A stretch of DNA of 61,232 bases. Source: an uncultured Alcaligenaceae bacterium. GTDB taxonomy: Bacteria; Pseudomonadota; Gammaproteobacteria; Burkholderiales; Burkholderiaceae_B. Positions 43,727 to 53,419 of the stretch are shown here, in pieces. A model generated the notes under the pieces. The model was given only the letters and a program-made list of their open reading frames with translations, did not search any database and had not been told where the DNA came from. A program made the position numbers and the translations under genes. The stretch is from contig CALKIR010000049.1 in assembly GCA_937995985.1 (NCBI GenBank), positions 1 through 61,232 of the forward strand, read 5' to 3'. Position 1 is the stretch's first letter, and each line of letters starts with the position of its first letter.

Positions 43727-46495
43727 TTAATGCGCATTTGCCCAATTATCCCCCACCCCTACCTCAGCAATAAGCGGTACATCTAGTGTAGCAATGCTGC
43801 ACATTAACTCCGGTAAGTGCTGCACCAATGTCTCGACCTCATCCTCAGCTGCATCAAAGACTAATTCGTCATGGACCTGCATTACCATAAGACTACGCAT
43901 ACCATTTTCTATTAACCAATGCTGCACCTTAACCATTGCCATCTTAATCAGATCAGCTGCTGTCCCTTGCATGGGCGCATTAATCGCTGCACGCTCGGCT
44001 GCAGCAACCCGCGCTCCTCGACCCGTTTTAAATTCTGGAAAATACAAGCGCCGACCAAACACCGTTTCCACATACCCCTGTTGACGCGCAGTTGCCTTGA
44101 TTCGCTCCATATAATCCGCCACTCCAGGATAACGCATAAAATAGCGGTCTATATAAGCTTTGGCAGCCTCTCGAGTAATGCCTAAATTATTGGCTAAGCC
44201 AAACTCTCCCATGCCATAAATGAGTCCAAAATTAATTGCCTTGGCTGCATAGCGCTGTTCACCAGTTACCTCTTCTAAAGGGACCGAAAATATCTCTGCT
44301 GCCGTTGCACGGTGCACATCCCCTCCATCATGAAAAACCTGTTGCAGGTTTTTATCCCCTGAGACATGCGCCATAATGCGTAATTCAATTTGCGAATAAT
44401 CTGCAGCCACCACTCGCCCTAAACTGGAAACAAAAGCTTCGCGCACCTGACGCCCTTCAGTGGTGCGTACAGGAATATTTTGCAAATTAGGCTCCGAAGA
44501 GGATAAGCGTCCAGTAATTACTGCAGCCTGCGCATAACGAGTATGTAGACGCCCTGTATCCGCATTGATCATTTTGGGCAATTTATCGGTATAGGTTGAT
44601 TTCAGTTTTGCAACCCCGCGATATTCTAATAGCAATTTAGGCAGAGGATACTCATGAGATAACCTAGTCAACACCTCCTCATTGGTGGAGGGGGCACCAG
44701 TTCGAGTACGCGTTTGCACAGGTAACCCCAATTTATCAAATAAAATCTCTCCCACCTGCTTGGGTGAATTAAGATTAAATTGCTGCCCAGCAATGTCAAA
44801 AGCTTGCCCTTCTAGTTCAAGCAAGCGCTTTCCTTGACGCTCACTTTGCTCTTGCAGCTTATCGCTATCAATAGCAACACCATTACGCTCTACAATGGTG
44901 AGCACCTCAGACAGGGCCACCTCAAGCCTATAAATATGCTCTAAACCTGGTTCAGCTTGGATTTGGGGACGCATCAGCTGATGTAAACGAAAGGTAAAAT
45001 CAGCATCCTCACAAGCGTAAAATGAAGCCTCCTGTATGGGCACCTGATCAAAACCGATTTGCTTTGCCCCTTTACCACAGATGTCCTCATAAGTTTTACC
45101 AGATTGACCCAGCCAACGCTGCGCTACCTGATCCATACTGACTCGCTGATGGGCTTCTAGCACATAAGCCTGTAGCATGGTGTCATCTGTTATGCCTCGT
45201 AGCTTAATGCCTTCATTAGCCAACACATGAGTATCATATTTTGCATTATGCAAGACCTTGGCTGCCTGCTCATCCTCCAACCAAGGGCGTAGCTGCTCTA
45301 ATACCCACTCTTTTTCTAATTGCCCCTCATCTAGCACATCAGGACCGGTATGGGCCACCGGCACATACACTGCTTGCCCGGCCTGTACACTCAAGGATAA
45401 GCCTACAAGACGCGCCTGCATGGGATCCAACGAAGTCGCTTCCGTATCCAAGGCCACTATTTCTGCCTCATGAAGTTTTGGCAGCCACTCTAAGAATGCG
45501 TGCGGCGTGGTTAACGTGCGGTATTCTATGCTGTGCGGATGAATGATTTGCTCCTCGGCTGCCCCCTGTTTTGATTCAGCAGTAGACTGAACTGCTCTTT
45601 TTTCTTGGCGCCGTCCGCCTTCTGGCTCAATGGTTGGGTCTTGGGTCAATTCGCGTAAAAATGTTCTAAACCCAAATTCATGAAAAAGCTCAATCAATAA
45701 GTCGGTATTTTGCTCTAACGGGATAAGCCTTTCGGGATCATTGTTGATCACGGATAAATCACAATCTGTTTTCACCGTGACCAATTGTCGTGTTAGCTCA
45801 AAATTAGGAATAAAATCGCGTAAATTTTGTCCGACTACCCCTTTTATTTCATCAGCATGAGCAATGATATTGTCTAGGCTCCCATATTTTTGTAGCCAGC
45901 GTGCTGCAGTTTTGTCTCCTACCCGAGGCACACCAGGAATATTATCAGACGTATCCCCCTTGAGCATTAGATAGTCTACAATCTGTTCTGGGCGCACACC
46001 ATAACGTTCGATGACTCCTTGTATATCCTGACGGTCGTTGTTCATGGTGTTAACAAGCTCGACCTGCTCATTCACTAACTGAGCGAGGTCCTTGTCCCCG
46101 GTGGAGACTATGGTGTAAATACCGCGCTCACTAGCCAAACGTGCCAATGTTCCGATAACATCATCAGCTTCTACACCTGGGATACACAATAGGGGCCAAC
46201 CCATTGCCTCAATAATTTGATGCAGCGGTTCAATCTGACATGCTAGCTCTTGTGGCATTGGGGGGCGGTTGGCCTTATAGTCAGCATAAATATCATCGCG
46301 AAAGGTTTTGCCTTTGGCATCAAAGATACAGGCTAAATAATCAGCCTGATACTCTTCGCGAATGCGACGCAGCATTGAAATTACCCCCTGCATCGCCCCT
46401 GTAGGATGCCCTTCTGCATTGCGTAAATCAGGCAAAGCATGAAAGGCTCGGTATAAATAGCTAGAACCATCAATGAGTAATAAGGTTTTTTTCAT
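43727..46495 (-). CDS. polA: DNA polymerase I
   Basis: Repair and Okazaki-fragment polymerase, 922 residues from ATG 46495 (MKKTLLLIDGSSYLYRAFHAL, the classical start). Domains in order: 5'-3' exonuclease (1-290, with GVEADDVIGTLA), 3'-5' exonuclease (about 340-520, with active-site VALDTEATSLD, so proofreading residues look intact), polymerase with the SSSEPNLQNIP, ADYSQIELR and QVHDELVFD motifs. The frame is open 31 codons further upstream, antisense to the LOG gene. The start codon shares CATG with the divergent gene's start codon. Confidence 0.97.
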   Translation of the reverse strand: MKKTLLLIDGSSYLYRAFHALPDLRNAEGHPTGAMQGVISMLRRIREEYQADYLACIFDAKGKTFRDDIYADYKANRPPMPQELACQIEPLHQIIEAMGWPLLCIPGVEADDVIGTLARLASERGIYTIVSTGDKDLAQLVNEQVELVNTMNNDRQDIQGVIERYGVRPEQIVDYLMLKGDTSDNIPGVPRVGDKTAARWLQKYGSLDNIIAHADEIKGVVGQNLRDFIPNFELTRQLVTVKTDCDLSVINNDPERLIPLEQNTDLLIELFHEFGFRTFLRELTQDPTIEPEGGRRQEKRAVQSTAESKQGAAEEQIIHPHSIEYRTLTTPHAFLEWLPKLHEAEIVALDTEATSLDPMQARLVGLSLSVQAGQAVYVPVAHTGPDVLDEGQLEKEWVLEQLRPWLEDEQAAKVLHNAKYDTHVLANEGIKLRGITDDTMLQAYVLEAHQRVSMDQVAQRWLGQSGKTYEDICGKGAKQIGFDQVPIQEASFYACEDADFTFRLHQLMRPQIQAEPGLEHIYRLEVALSEVLTIVERNGVAIDSDKLQEQSERQGKRLLELEGQAFDIAGQQFNLNSPKQVGEILFDKLGLPVQTRTRTGAPSTNEEVLTRLSHEYPLPKLLLEYRGVAKLKSTYTDKLPKMINADTGRLHTRYAQAAVITGRLSSSEPNLQNIPVRTTEGRQVREAFVSSLGRVVAADYSQIELRIMAHVSGDKNLQQVFHDGGDVHRATAAEIFSVPLEEVTGEQRYAAKAINFGLIYGMGEFGLANNLGITREAAKAYIDRYFMRYPGVADYMERIKATARQQGYVETVFGRRLYFPEFKTGRGARVAAAERAAINAPMQGTAADLIKMAMVKVQHWLIENGMRSLMVMQVHDELVFDAAEDEVETLVQHLPELMCSIATLDVPLIAEVGVGDNWANAH

Positions 46496-47186
46496 GTCAA
46501 ATAATAACTCTGAACGTTTGCCCGCAAGTGCACAAATCCCAACAATTATGGCTGAATTAACAGCTGCTGCCGATACCCTTGAAGCCATTGATTTAGGTAT
46601 TAGCGTCTTTGGCAGTGCTCGTGTACAACCCGATAACCCCTATTATCAACTCGCACAAGAGCTAGGTAAAAGACTTGCCCAGGCTGGTTATACAGTCATT
46701 GCCGGAGGCGGGCCAGGAATTATGGAGGCAGCAAATAAAGGAGCTTACACCACGGGTGGTAAAAGTGTTGGTTTAAATATACGCCTCCCTCGTGAAACCA
46801 GCAACAATCCTTATCAAACCCACAGCCTTCAATTTGAATACTTTGTTTCACGCAAAGCAACCTTCTTCATGCATAGTGCTGCTTATATTGCCTTGCCAGG
46901 TGGCTTTGGTACTTTGGATGAGTTTTTCGAGGCCATTACCTTGGTGCAAACAAAAAAAATTCCTCCTGCGCCTATTATTCTAATTGGCAGTGAATTTTGG
47001 CAAGGACTTATTGATTGGATTACAGCTCAATTAATAACTAATGGCTTTATTTCACCTGATGACATTAACCTCATCACGCTTACAGATGATTTAGATGAGG
47101 TAATGGAAATTATCCACGGTTGCTGCTCACAATTTGTTGATTTAAAGGATGCTCCTCGCCCCTACTTGCCTCGTGAGCGCTTTTAA
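46494..47186 (+). CDS. LOG family protein (cytokinin riboside phosphoribohydrolase-like)
   Basis: Rossmann-fold protein of the LOG/TIGR00730 family, once mislabelled lysine decarboxylase. Members release free bases from nucleoside monophosphates; relatives include E. coli PpnN. 230 residues from ATG 46494, which has TAAGG about eight bases upstream. The PGGFGTLDEFFE motif and GGGPGIMEAANKGA are the family's active-site signatures. The frame also opens at ATG 46473, seven codons earlier and inside polA. Its true substrate is not known. Confidence 0.9.
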   Translation: MSNNNSERLPASAQIPTIMAELTAAADTLEAIDLGISVFGSARVQPDNPYYQLAQELGKRLAQAGYTVIAGGGPGIMEAANKGAYTTGGKSVGLNIRLPRETSNNPYQTHSLQFEYFVSRKATFFMHSAAYIALPGGFGTLDEFFEAITLVQTKKIPPAPIILIGSEFWQGLIDWITAQLITNGFISPDDINLITLTDDLDEVMEIIHGCCSQFVDLKDAPRPYLPRERF

Positions 47187-47191
47187 ACTAA

Positions 47192-47220
47192 TTTGGGCTC
47201 GGGTCCAGACCGAGCCCAAA
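47192..47220. terminator. Probable bidirectional terminator between LOG gene and typA
   Basis: A perfect 11-base-pair stem (TTTGGGCTCGG/CCGAGCCCAAA, 7-base loop) lies five bases after the LOG gene stop and 45 bases beyond the convergent typA stop. The T tract is weak on either side (ACCTCTT, ATTAGTTT), so efficiency is uncertain, but position and stem strength support a terminator. Confidence 0.6.
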
Positions 47221-47265
47221 ACCTCTTACCAATAGAGTTATACCAATTGTATTGTGATTGCCCCT

Positions 47266-49089
47266 CTAGGCACTCACCTGTCGAGCGTGGCGCCGACGCT
47301 CATGCTCTTTGAGGTAACGCTTGCGTAAACGAATCGATTGAGGAGTGACCTCGACCAACTCATCGTCATCTATAAATTGCACTGCATACTCTAGATTTAA
47401 TTCAATGGGTGGAATTAAATCGATATGCTCATCCTTGCCCGCAGCACGAATATTAGTATGCTTTTTTTCCCGAATGGGGTTCACTACTAAATCATTATCA
47501 CGATTATGAATGCCAATAATCATCCCCTCATAGACGGGATCATTAGGACGCACAAACATACGCCCCCGCTCTTGTAGCTTCCATAGTGCATAGGCGACGG
47601 CCTCACCATCATCTTGGCTAATCAGCACACCATTGCGCCGCTCAGCAACACTTCCCTGACGCATGGGCGCATATTCATCAAAAATATGACTCATCAACCC
47701 CGTTCCTCGAGTTAAAGTCATAAATTCAGTCTGAAAGCCTATTAACCCACGTGCGGGGATACGATACTCTAGACGTGAGCGGCCCTGCCCATCGGGTTGC
47801 ATCGTTAATAATTCCCCACGCCGACGACCCAGCTCCTCCATTACCCCGCCTTGATGCTCATCCTCTATATCAACGGTTAGAAGCTCATAAGGCTCGTACA
47901 TGTGGCCATCGATTTCCTTAAGGAGCACTTTGGGGCGTGACACCGCTAATTCATAGCCCTCACGACGCATATTTTCAATGAGGATGGTCAGATGCAGCTC
48001 TCCCCGACCACATACCTCAAAAACTGTTTCATCGGCAGTATCATTTACTCGTAAGGCGACATTAGACTTTAATTCACGGTGCAAACGCTCACGAATTTGA
48101 CGGCTAGTCACAAATTTACCTTCACGACCCGCTAAAGGAGAAGTATTGACCATAAAATTCATACGCAAAGTCGGCTCGTCAATACTTAATAAGGGTAACG
48201 CTTCTGGATGCTGCGGATCAGTGACGGTACACCCTATTGTTAGCTCATCAATACCGTTAATCAGCACAATATCGCCAGCTACTGCTTCTTCAACAGGAGC
48301 ATGCTGCAATCCCTGAAACTTGAGCACTTGATTAACTTTTGCGCTGCGTTGCTCACCATCGGGACCATGCACCACTAAAACTTCTTGGCCCGCTAATAAA
48401 CGCCCTCTGTTAATCCGCCCAATGCCAATCTGACCAACATAAGAGCTATAGTCTAAAGAACAAATCTGTAACTGCAACGGTCCATCGGCATCATCATCCC
48501 GCTGCGGTACGTACTTAATAATGGCCTCAAATAGAGGACGCATATCCCCTTCATATACCCCTTCGTCTAGGCTTGCATAACCTGCTAGACCCGAAGCATA
48601 CAGGATAGGAAAATCCAGTTGCTCGTCCGTTGCGCCTAATTTGTCAAATAAATCAAAGGTCTCATTAATGACGTAATCAGGGCGTGCTCCTGGTCGGTCT
48701 ATTTTATTAATGACAACAATGGGCTTAAGTCCTAATTCGAGTGCTTTTCTCGTGACAAAACGTGTTTGCGGCATGGGGCCTTCGACAGCATCTACCAGTA
48801 AAATAACCCCATCAACCATCGATAGAACGCGCTCGACCTCACCACCAAAATCAGCGTGCCCCGGAGTGTCTATAATATTAATATGTACCCCTTCGAATTC
48901 TACCGCACAGTTTTTAGCTAATATGGTGATGCCTCGCTCGCGCTCAATATCGTCAGAGTCCATGACTCGATCAGAGACTTGCTCATTCGCACGAAAAGTG
49001 CCTGCTTGTTTCAACAGCTGATCGACAAGAGTGGTCTTGCCATGATCGACGTGAGCAATAATGGCGATATTTCTTAAAGCACGACTCAT
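47266..49089 (-). CDS. typA: Translational GTPase TypA/BipA
   Basis: Ribosome-binding GTPase of 607 residues that assists 50S assembly and stress or low-temperature growth. G1 is AHVDHGKTTL, the switch I region contains RGITILAK, G3 is DTPGH, G4 is NKID. EF-G-like domains II, III and V and the BipA-specific C-terminal domain follow. ATG 49089; 17 bases after truB, so it is probably the last gene of the rimP-infB-truB operon, closed by the 47192 stem-loop. Confidence 0.98.
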   Translation of the reverse strand: MSRALRNIAIIAHVDHGKTTLVDQLLKQAGTFRANEQVSDRVMDSDDIERERGITILAKNCAVEFEGVHINIIDTPGHADFGGEVERVLSMVDGVILLVDAVEGPMPQTRFVTRKALELGLKPIVVINKIDRPGARPDYVINETFDLFDKLGATDEQLDFPILYASGLAGYASLDEGVYEGDMRPLFEAIIKYVPQRDDDADGPLQLQICSLDYSSYVGQIGIGRINRGRLLAGQEVLVVHGPDGEQRSAKVNQVLKFQGLQHAPVEEAVAGDIVLINGIDELTIGCTVTDPQHPEALPLLSIDEPTLRMNFMVNTSPLAGREGKFVTSRQIRERLHRELKSNVALRVNDTADETVFEVCGRGELHLTILIENMRREGYELAVSRPKVLLKEIDGHMYEPYELLTVDIEDEHQGGVMEELGRRRGELLTMQPDGQGRSRLEYRIPARGLIGFQTEFMTLTRGTGLMSHIFDEYAPMRQGSVAERRNGVLISQDDGEAVAYALWKLQERGRMFVRPNDPVYEGMIIGIHNRDNDLVVNPIREKKHTNIRAAGKDEHIDLIPPIELNLEYAVQFIDDDELVEVTPQSIRLRKRYLKEHERRRHARQVSA

Positions 49090-49106
49090 CTATGGTGTCC
49101 TATCAC

Positions 49107-49862
49107 TTAAAAATGTACTGGCAACAACTCCGCAGGCAAATCTTGCCCAGTGAGCAGCCACCGATCAATAGTTGTAGTTGTTTGTTGAGCTGCCGCAGCA
49201 TATAAACTACGCAAGCTATATGCAGTATTGATATCAAATGCCCCAATATGGGTCCGTCTTAATGCAGTTAAATGTGCATAACAGCCTAATGCACGACCAA
49301 TGTCCTGAGCTAAGGTGCGCACATAAGTCCCCTTGCTGCAAAACACTTCGATAGTCAGACTTGAGGGGGTGTGCCACAGTCTCTGCATACTATAAATCTG
49401 TACTTGACGCGGCTCTCGCTTGACCTCTAACCCCTGACGAGCATATTCATAAAGTGGTCGCCCATCTTTTTTTAACGCAGAGTACATAGGAGGCAGCTGC
49501 TCTATGGTACCCAAAAACTGAGCAAGCACTTCATCAATCTGCTGGGCAGTAATGGTAAACGGTTTCTGTGCAGAAACCGTCACCTCACCATCTAAATCAG
49601 CTGTGGTTGTTTCAGCCCCCCAACGCAAGGTCGCAATATATTTCTTGTCGGCATCCAAAAGCTGGGCAGCCAATTTAGTAGCCTGGCCAAAGCAACAAAT
49701 CAATAACCCACTTGCGAATGGATCCAAAGTCCCTGTGTGCCCTGCCTTGCGCGCATCATAAAGACGACGAGCACGCTGCAATGCGTGATTGCTAGACATC
49801 CCTACTGGCTTATCTAGCAAAAACAATCCATTTAATACACGACCACGACGACGGCGCGACAT
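49107..49862 (-). CDS. truB: tRNA pseudouridine(55) synthase
   Basis: Makes the universal pseudouridine 55 in the T loop of tRNA. 251 residues, the shorter TruB form without a large PUA extension. The catalytic aspartate is in GHTGTLDPFASGLL, and the N-terminal LNGLFLLDKPVGMSSNHALQ, the KKYIATLRWG segment and the SKGTYVRTLAQDIG motif are present. It follows rbfA by 27 bases, as usual in nusA-infB operons. Confidence 0.97.
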   Translation of the reverse strand: MSRRRRGRVLNGLFLLDKPVGMSSNHALQRARRLYDARKAGHTGTLDPFASGLLICCFGQATKLAAQLLDADKKYIATLRWGAETTTADLDGEVTVSAQKPFTITAQQIDEVLAQFLGTIEQLPPMYSALKKDGRPLYEYARQGLEVKREPRQVQIYSMQRLWHTPSSLTIEVFCSKGTYVRTLAQDIGRALGCYAHLTALRRTHIGAFDINTAYSLRSLYAAAAQQTTTTIDRWLLTGQDLPAELLPVHF

Positions 49863-49889
49863 AAAACCAATAAAAATTATTCTAAAAAA

Positions 49890-50279
49890 CTATTTGTCTG
49901 TTTCGCCATCTGCTCTTGGAGAGGATTCCTGACTCACCTGCTCGATCAGCCGACGCACCTCATCGCCTTTTTGCATGCGATCATCATAAATAAAACGTAA
50001 CACAGGCACTGTATGAATATGCATCATCTTGAATAATTGCGCATGCAACCAATGAGCCTTTTCATTGAGGATTTTCTGAGCCTGCTCAGGCTCAGCGCCC
50101 AACACCGTAAAATATATTTTGGCATGAGCATAATCTGCGGACAGGCTGACCTCCGTTAAGGTGATCAGCCCTGCAGTTGACATATCAACCTCTCGTTGAA
50201 TTAAGACGGCCACATCCTTTTGGATTTGTTCCGCCAGGCGCGCATTACGCCCACTGCCCTTAGTCTGATGTCGAACCAT
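49890..50279 (-). CDS. rbfA: Ribosome-binding factor A
   Basis: KH-like factor needed for late 16S rRNA maturation and cold growth. 129 residues. The N-terminal RNARLAEQIQKDVAVLIQREV and YAHAKIYFTVLG, and the middle LRFIYDDRMQKGDEV region, match the family. It lies 14 bases downstream of infB and directly before truB. Confidence 0.96.
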   Translation of the reverse strand: MVRHQTKGSGRNARLAEQIQKDVAVLIQREVDMSTAGLITLTEVSLSADYAHAKIYFTVLGAEPEQAQKILNEKAHWLHAQLFKMMHIHTVPVLRFIYDDRMQKGDEVRRLIEQVSQESSPRADGETDK

Positions 50280-50293
50280 AATTCAATTAAACC

Positions 50294-53200
50294 TTAAAGG
50301 GTACGCGCAATTTCTTTGATTTCAAAGACCTCAAACTGGTCGCCGACTTTGATGTCATTGTAACCGCGCAAGGTAATACCACAATCAAAGCCCTGACGAA
50401 CTTCACGTACATCATCCTTAAAGCGACGTAATGTATCAATATGCCCCGTCCAAATGACTACATTGTCACGAAGCAATCGCACCTGAGCATCGCGACGTAC
50501 CACACCCTCAGTCACCATACATCCGGCTACATTACCCACACGAGAGATACGGAATACTTCGCGGATCTCAACCATGCCAATGACCTCTTCTCGCTCTTCC
50601 GGAGCAAGCATACCCGACAAGGCTGATTTTACATCCTCAATGGCATCATAAATTACGTTATAGTAGCGAATTTCAATACCATTTTGCTCGGCTTGGCGAC
50701 GCGCTGTTTGTTCAGCACGAACATTAAAACCAATAATGACTGCATTAGAAGCAATTGCTAAGTTCACATCACTTTCAGAAATTCCCCCTACTGCAGCGTG
50801 GATAATTTCCACCTTGACCTCTTCATTGGCCAACTTAAGCAGAGAGCTGACCAGTGCCTCTTGTGAGCCTTGAACATCGGTTTTCACTATTAATGATAAG
50901 GTCTTAACCTCGTCTGAGGCATCATCAAATAAAGACTCCAACTTAGCAGCCTGCTGGCGTGCTAACTTCACGTCACGGTATTTACCTTGGCGATACAAAG
51001 CAATTTCTCGAGCTTTGCGTTCGTCCGCCATAGCAATTAACTCATCTCCCGCTGCGGGCACTTCTGTCAACCCTTGGATTTCCACTGGTATAGCCGGGCC
51101 TGCAGATTTTAAACGCTTGCCCAGTTCATTAGTCATCGCCCGTACACGGCCATAACTGGCTCCTACCAGCACCGTATCGCCTTGATTTAAAGTCCCACTT
51201 TGGACCAACACAGTAGCCACTGGTCCACGACCGCGATCCAAGCGTGCCTCAATGACAATACCCCGCGCTGGAGTATTGACCGCAGCCTTAAGCTCCAACA
51301 TTTCGGCCTGCAGTACAACGTTTTCGATAAGCTCATCAATGCCTTCGCCTGTCTTGGCTGATACCCCAACAAAAGGTACATCCCCACCGTACTCTTCCGG
51401 AACTACTTCCTCTGTTAGTAATTCTTGCTTGACGCGCTCAGGATTTGCCTCAGATTTATCTATCTTGGTAATGGCCACTACTAAAGGCACATCCGCAGCA
51501 CGTGCGTGGTGAATGGCCTCACGAGTTTGAGGCATCACCCCATCATCCGCTGCTACCACTAAAATCACCACGTCAGTAGCCTTGGTACCTCGCGCACGCA
51601 TGGCTGTAAAAGCTTCGTGACCTGGGGTATCTAAGAAAGTGACATTACCATTATCCGTTTTTACGTGGTAAGCCCCAATATGCTGAGTAATCCCCCCAGC
51701 CTCACCGGAGGCAATTTTTGTGCGTCGAATATAGTCAAGCAAAGAGGTTTTTCCGTGATCAACGTGTCCCATTACTGTGACCACCGGCGCGCGAGGCTCC
51801 TCAATGGCATCTTCAGTTATAACATCCTCGAGGTAGGACTCTGGGTCATCTAACTTTGCCTCAATTGCTGTATGCCCCATTTCTTCAACCAGAATCATTG
51901 CCGTTTCTTGGTCAAGGACCTGGTTAATGGTGACCATTTGTCCTAACTGCATTAGGTGCTTAATCACCTCTGTGGCCTTGATAGCCATCTTATGCGCTAA
52001 TTCAGCCACTGTAATCGTCTCAGGGACCTGAATCTCACGCTTAATAAACTCTGGTTGTTGCGGCTGCTGCTTGTGTTGCCCACGCTGCTCCTCTTGACCA
52101 CGGCGGCCACGGCGACGCCCCCGACTGGGCTCACGCCAGCCTTCTTCGCTGCCTCTTGCTGAAGCGACATCAGCCTTAGATGGACGCTTGCGCGTTGCAC
52201 GCTGCTGCTCAGCTACCTTGGCCTCTTTGCTGGCTTTTTTATCGCTCTCTGCCTTATCCGCCTTGTTATCTTTTTTAGATCCTTTACGACGTGCGGGCTT
52301 TTCAGTCGCACGCAATACACGACGAGGGCGATTTAACATTTCGCTAATAGCGGCTGCTTCTGCTGCAGCTGCCTTGCGGGCGCGCTCACGCTCCTCGAGG
52401 TCTTCCTCGCTTAGTTCAGTTTCGAGAGCTGGATGCACATCATAATCCATATCACGTAAAGAGCTTTGAGGTTTCTCTGCTCGCTTAATGGCCTTGGCCT
52501 CTTTTTGTGCAGTTTTATTAACGTTGCTCTTAGTTTCTTTAGTTGATTGTGAAGATTTGGAATCGGTCTTAGTAATCTGTTCTGCCACGTCAGGCTTGCC
52601 TTTTGTATCTGATACTTCTTGAGTGGATGCCACAACGGTCTTGTCTTGGGCATCAGTTTTCTTCTCTGCCGCTGGCTGCTTTTGAGGCGCCTCCTTTTGT
52701 GCATCAAGGGCCTCTTTAGCGGCTTGCTCGGTAGAGCCAGCATGTACCTTTTGGGAAGGCTCTTTAGGCTCTGTTGATTTGTCTTTGGATGCTGAGACGG
52801 GCTCAGCACCTGAAGTGTCTGAGGACACTTCAGGCTTGTTAGCCGTTGCTGGTTTAGAAACAACGGGCTCTTTATCCTTTGATTTAACAGGCGCTTGCGC
52901 CTCTTGGTTAGGGGTTGGGGTAAATGATTGCTCTGTATCTTCCTGCTTGGTTGCAGGAGGAGTAGATGCTTGCTGCTCAGCCTTTTTTTCTGCAACAGCT
53001 TGAGCGGCCTGCGCACGTAATTCCTCTTTACGCTTGGCTGCTTCAGCAAGCAACTCTGAGCGATCTCGCTTTACAAAAACGCGACTGCGGCGCGTTTCTA
53101 CAGGTATGGTACGCGAACGACCGGAACTATCGGCCTGGCGTATCTCGGAAGTTTCGCGATGCGTCAGGGTAATTCGGTGACTACCGTGCGCGCGACGTTG

Positions 53201-53350
53201 TAACGAGGTTAGCAGCTTTGCCTTGTCAGCCTCGGTGATAGGATCATCGACCGAGCTAAGCTCTACCCCGGCATCACGGAGTAACTCTAAGAGCTCCTTG
53301 GCAGGTCTGTTCAGCTCGTTAGCAAATTGGGCGACAGTAGTACTAGACAT
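50294..53350 (-). CDS. infB: Translation initiation factor IF-2
   Basis: GTPase that brings fMet-tRNA to the 30S subunit. About 1,018 residues from ATG 53350 (MSSTTVAQFANEL). The reading from 53371 adds seven codons without a ribosome binding site. After the first N-terminal IF2_N domain there is a long Ala/Lys/Glu/Ser-rich charged linker (about residues 60-430), longer than in E. coli IF-2 (890). Then come the second IF2_N region (EVTVAELAHKM-like TITVAELAHKM), G1 GHVDHGKTSL, G3 DTPGH, G4 TKID, and domains II-IV. Follows nusA. Confidence 0.98.
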   Translation of the reverse strand: MSSTTVAQFANELNRPAKELLELLRDAGVELSSVDDPITEADKAKLLTSLQRRAHGSHRITLTHRETSEIRQADSSGRSRTIPVETRRSRVFVKRDRSELLAEAAKRKEELRAQAAQAVAEKKAEQQASTPPATKQEDTEQSFTPTPNQEAQAPVKSKDKEPVVSKPATANKPEVSSDTSGAEPVSASKDKSTEPKEPSQKVHAGSTEQAAKEALDAQKEAPQKQPAAEKKTDAQDKTVVASTQEVSDTKGKPDVAEQITKTDSKSSQSTKETKSNVNKTAQKEAKAIKRAEKPQSSLRDMDYDVHPALETELSEEDLEERERARKAAAAEAAAISEMLNRPRRVLRATEKPARRKGSKKDNKADKAESDKKASKEAKVAEQQRATRKRPSKADVASARGSEEGWREPSRGRRRGRRGQEEQRGQHKQQPQQPEFIKREIQVPETITVAELAHKMAIKATEVIKHLMQLGQMVTINQVLDQETAMILVEEMGHTAIEAKLDDPESYLEDVITEDAIEEPRAPVVTVMGHVDHGKTSLLDYIRRTKIASGEAGGITQHIGAYHVKTDNGNVTFLDTPGHEAFTAMRARGTKATDVVILVVAADDGVMPQTREAIHHARAADVPLVVAITKIDKSEANPERVKQELLTEEVVPEEYGGDVPFVGVSAKTGEGIDELIENVVLQAEMLELKAAVNTPARGIVIEARLDRGRGPVATVLVQSGTLNQGDTVLVGASYGRVRAMTNELGKRLKSAGPAIPVEIQGLTEVPAAGDELIAMADERKAREIALYRQGKYRDVKLARQQAAKLESLFDDASDEVKTLSLIVKTDVQGSQEALVSSLLKLANEEVKVEIIHAAVGGISESDVNLAIASNAVIIGFNVRAEQTARRQAEQNGIEIRYYNVIYDAIEDVKSALSGMLAPEEREEVIGMVEIREVFRISRVGNVAGCMVTEGVVRRDAQVRLLRDNVVIWTGHIDTLRRFKDDVREVRQGFDCGITLRGYNDIKVGDQFEVFEIKEIARTL

Positions 53351-53419
53351 TCGACTCTCTCTTGAACTCATTATTCTAATAAATTAACCCCAACCTAAAC
53401 AAATGTGACGCTATTTTAT

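Noticed and set aside
46495..46588. 31-residue N-terminal extension of DNA polymerase I
   Set aside because: The conserved start MKKTLLLIDGSSYL begins at 46495; the extra codons are antisense to the LOG gene.
52411..53049. 212-codon minus-strand frame with many Leu/Lys/Arg
   Set aside because: It is another frame of the repetitive Ala/Lys/Glu linker of IF-2, same strand, and has no independent start signals.
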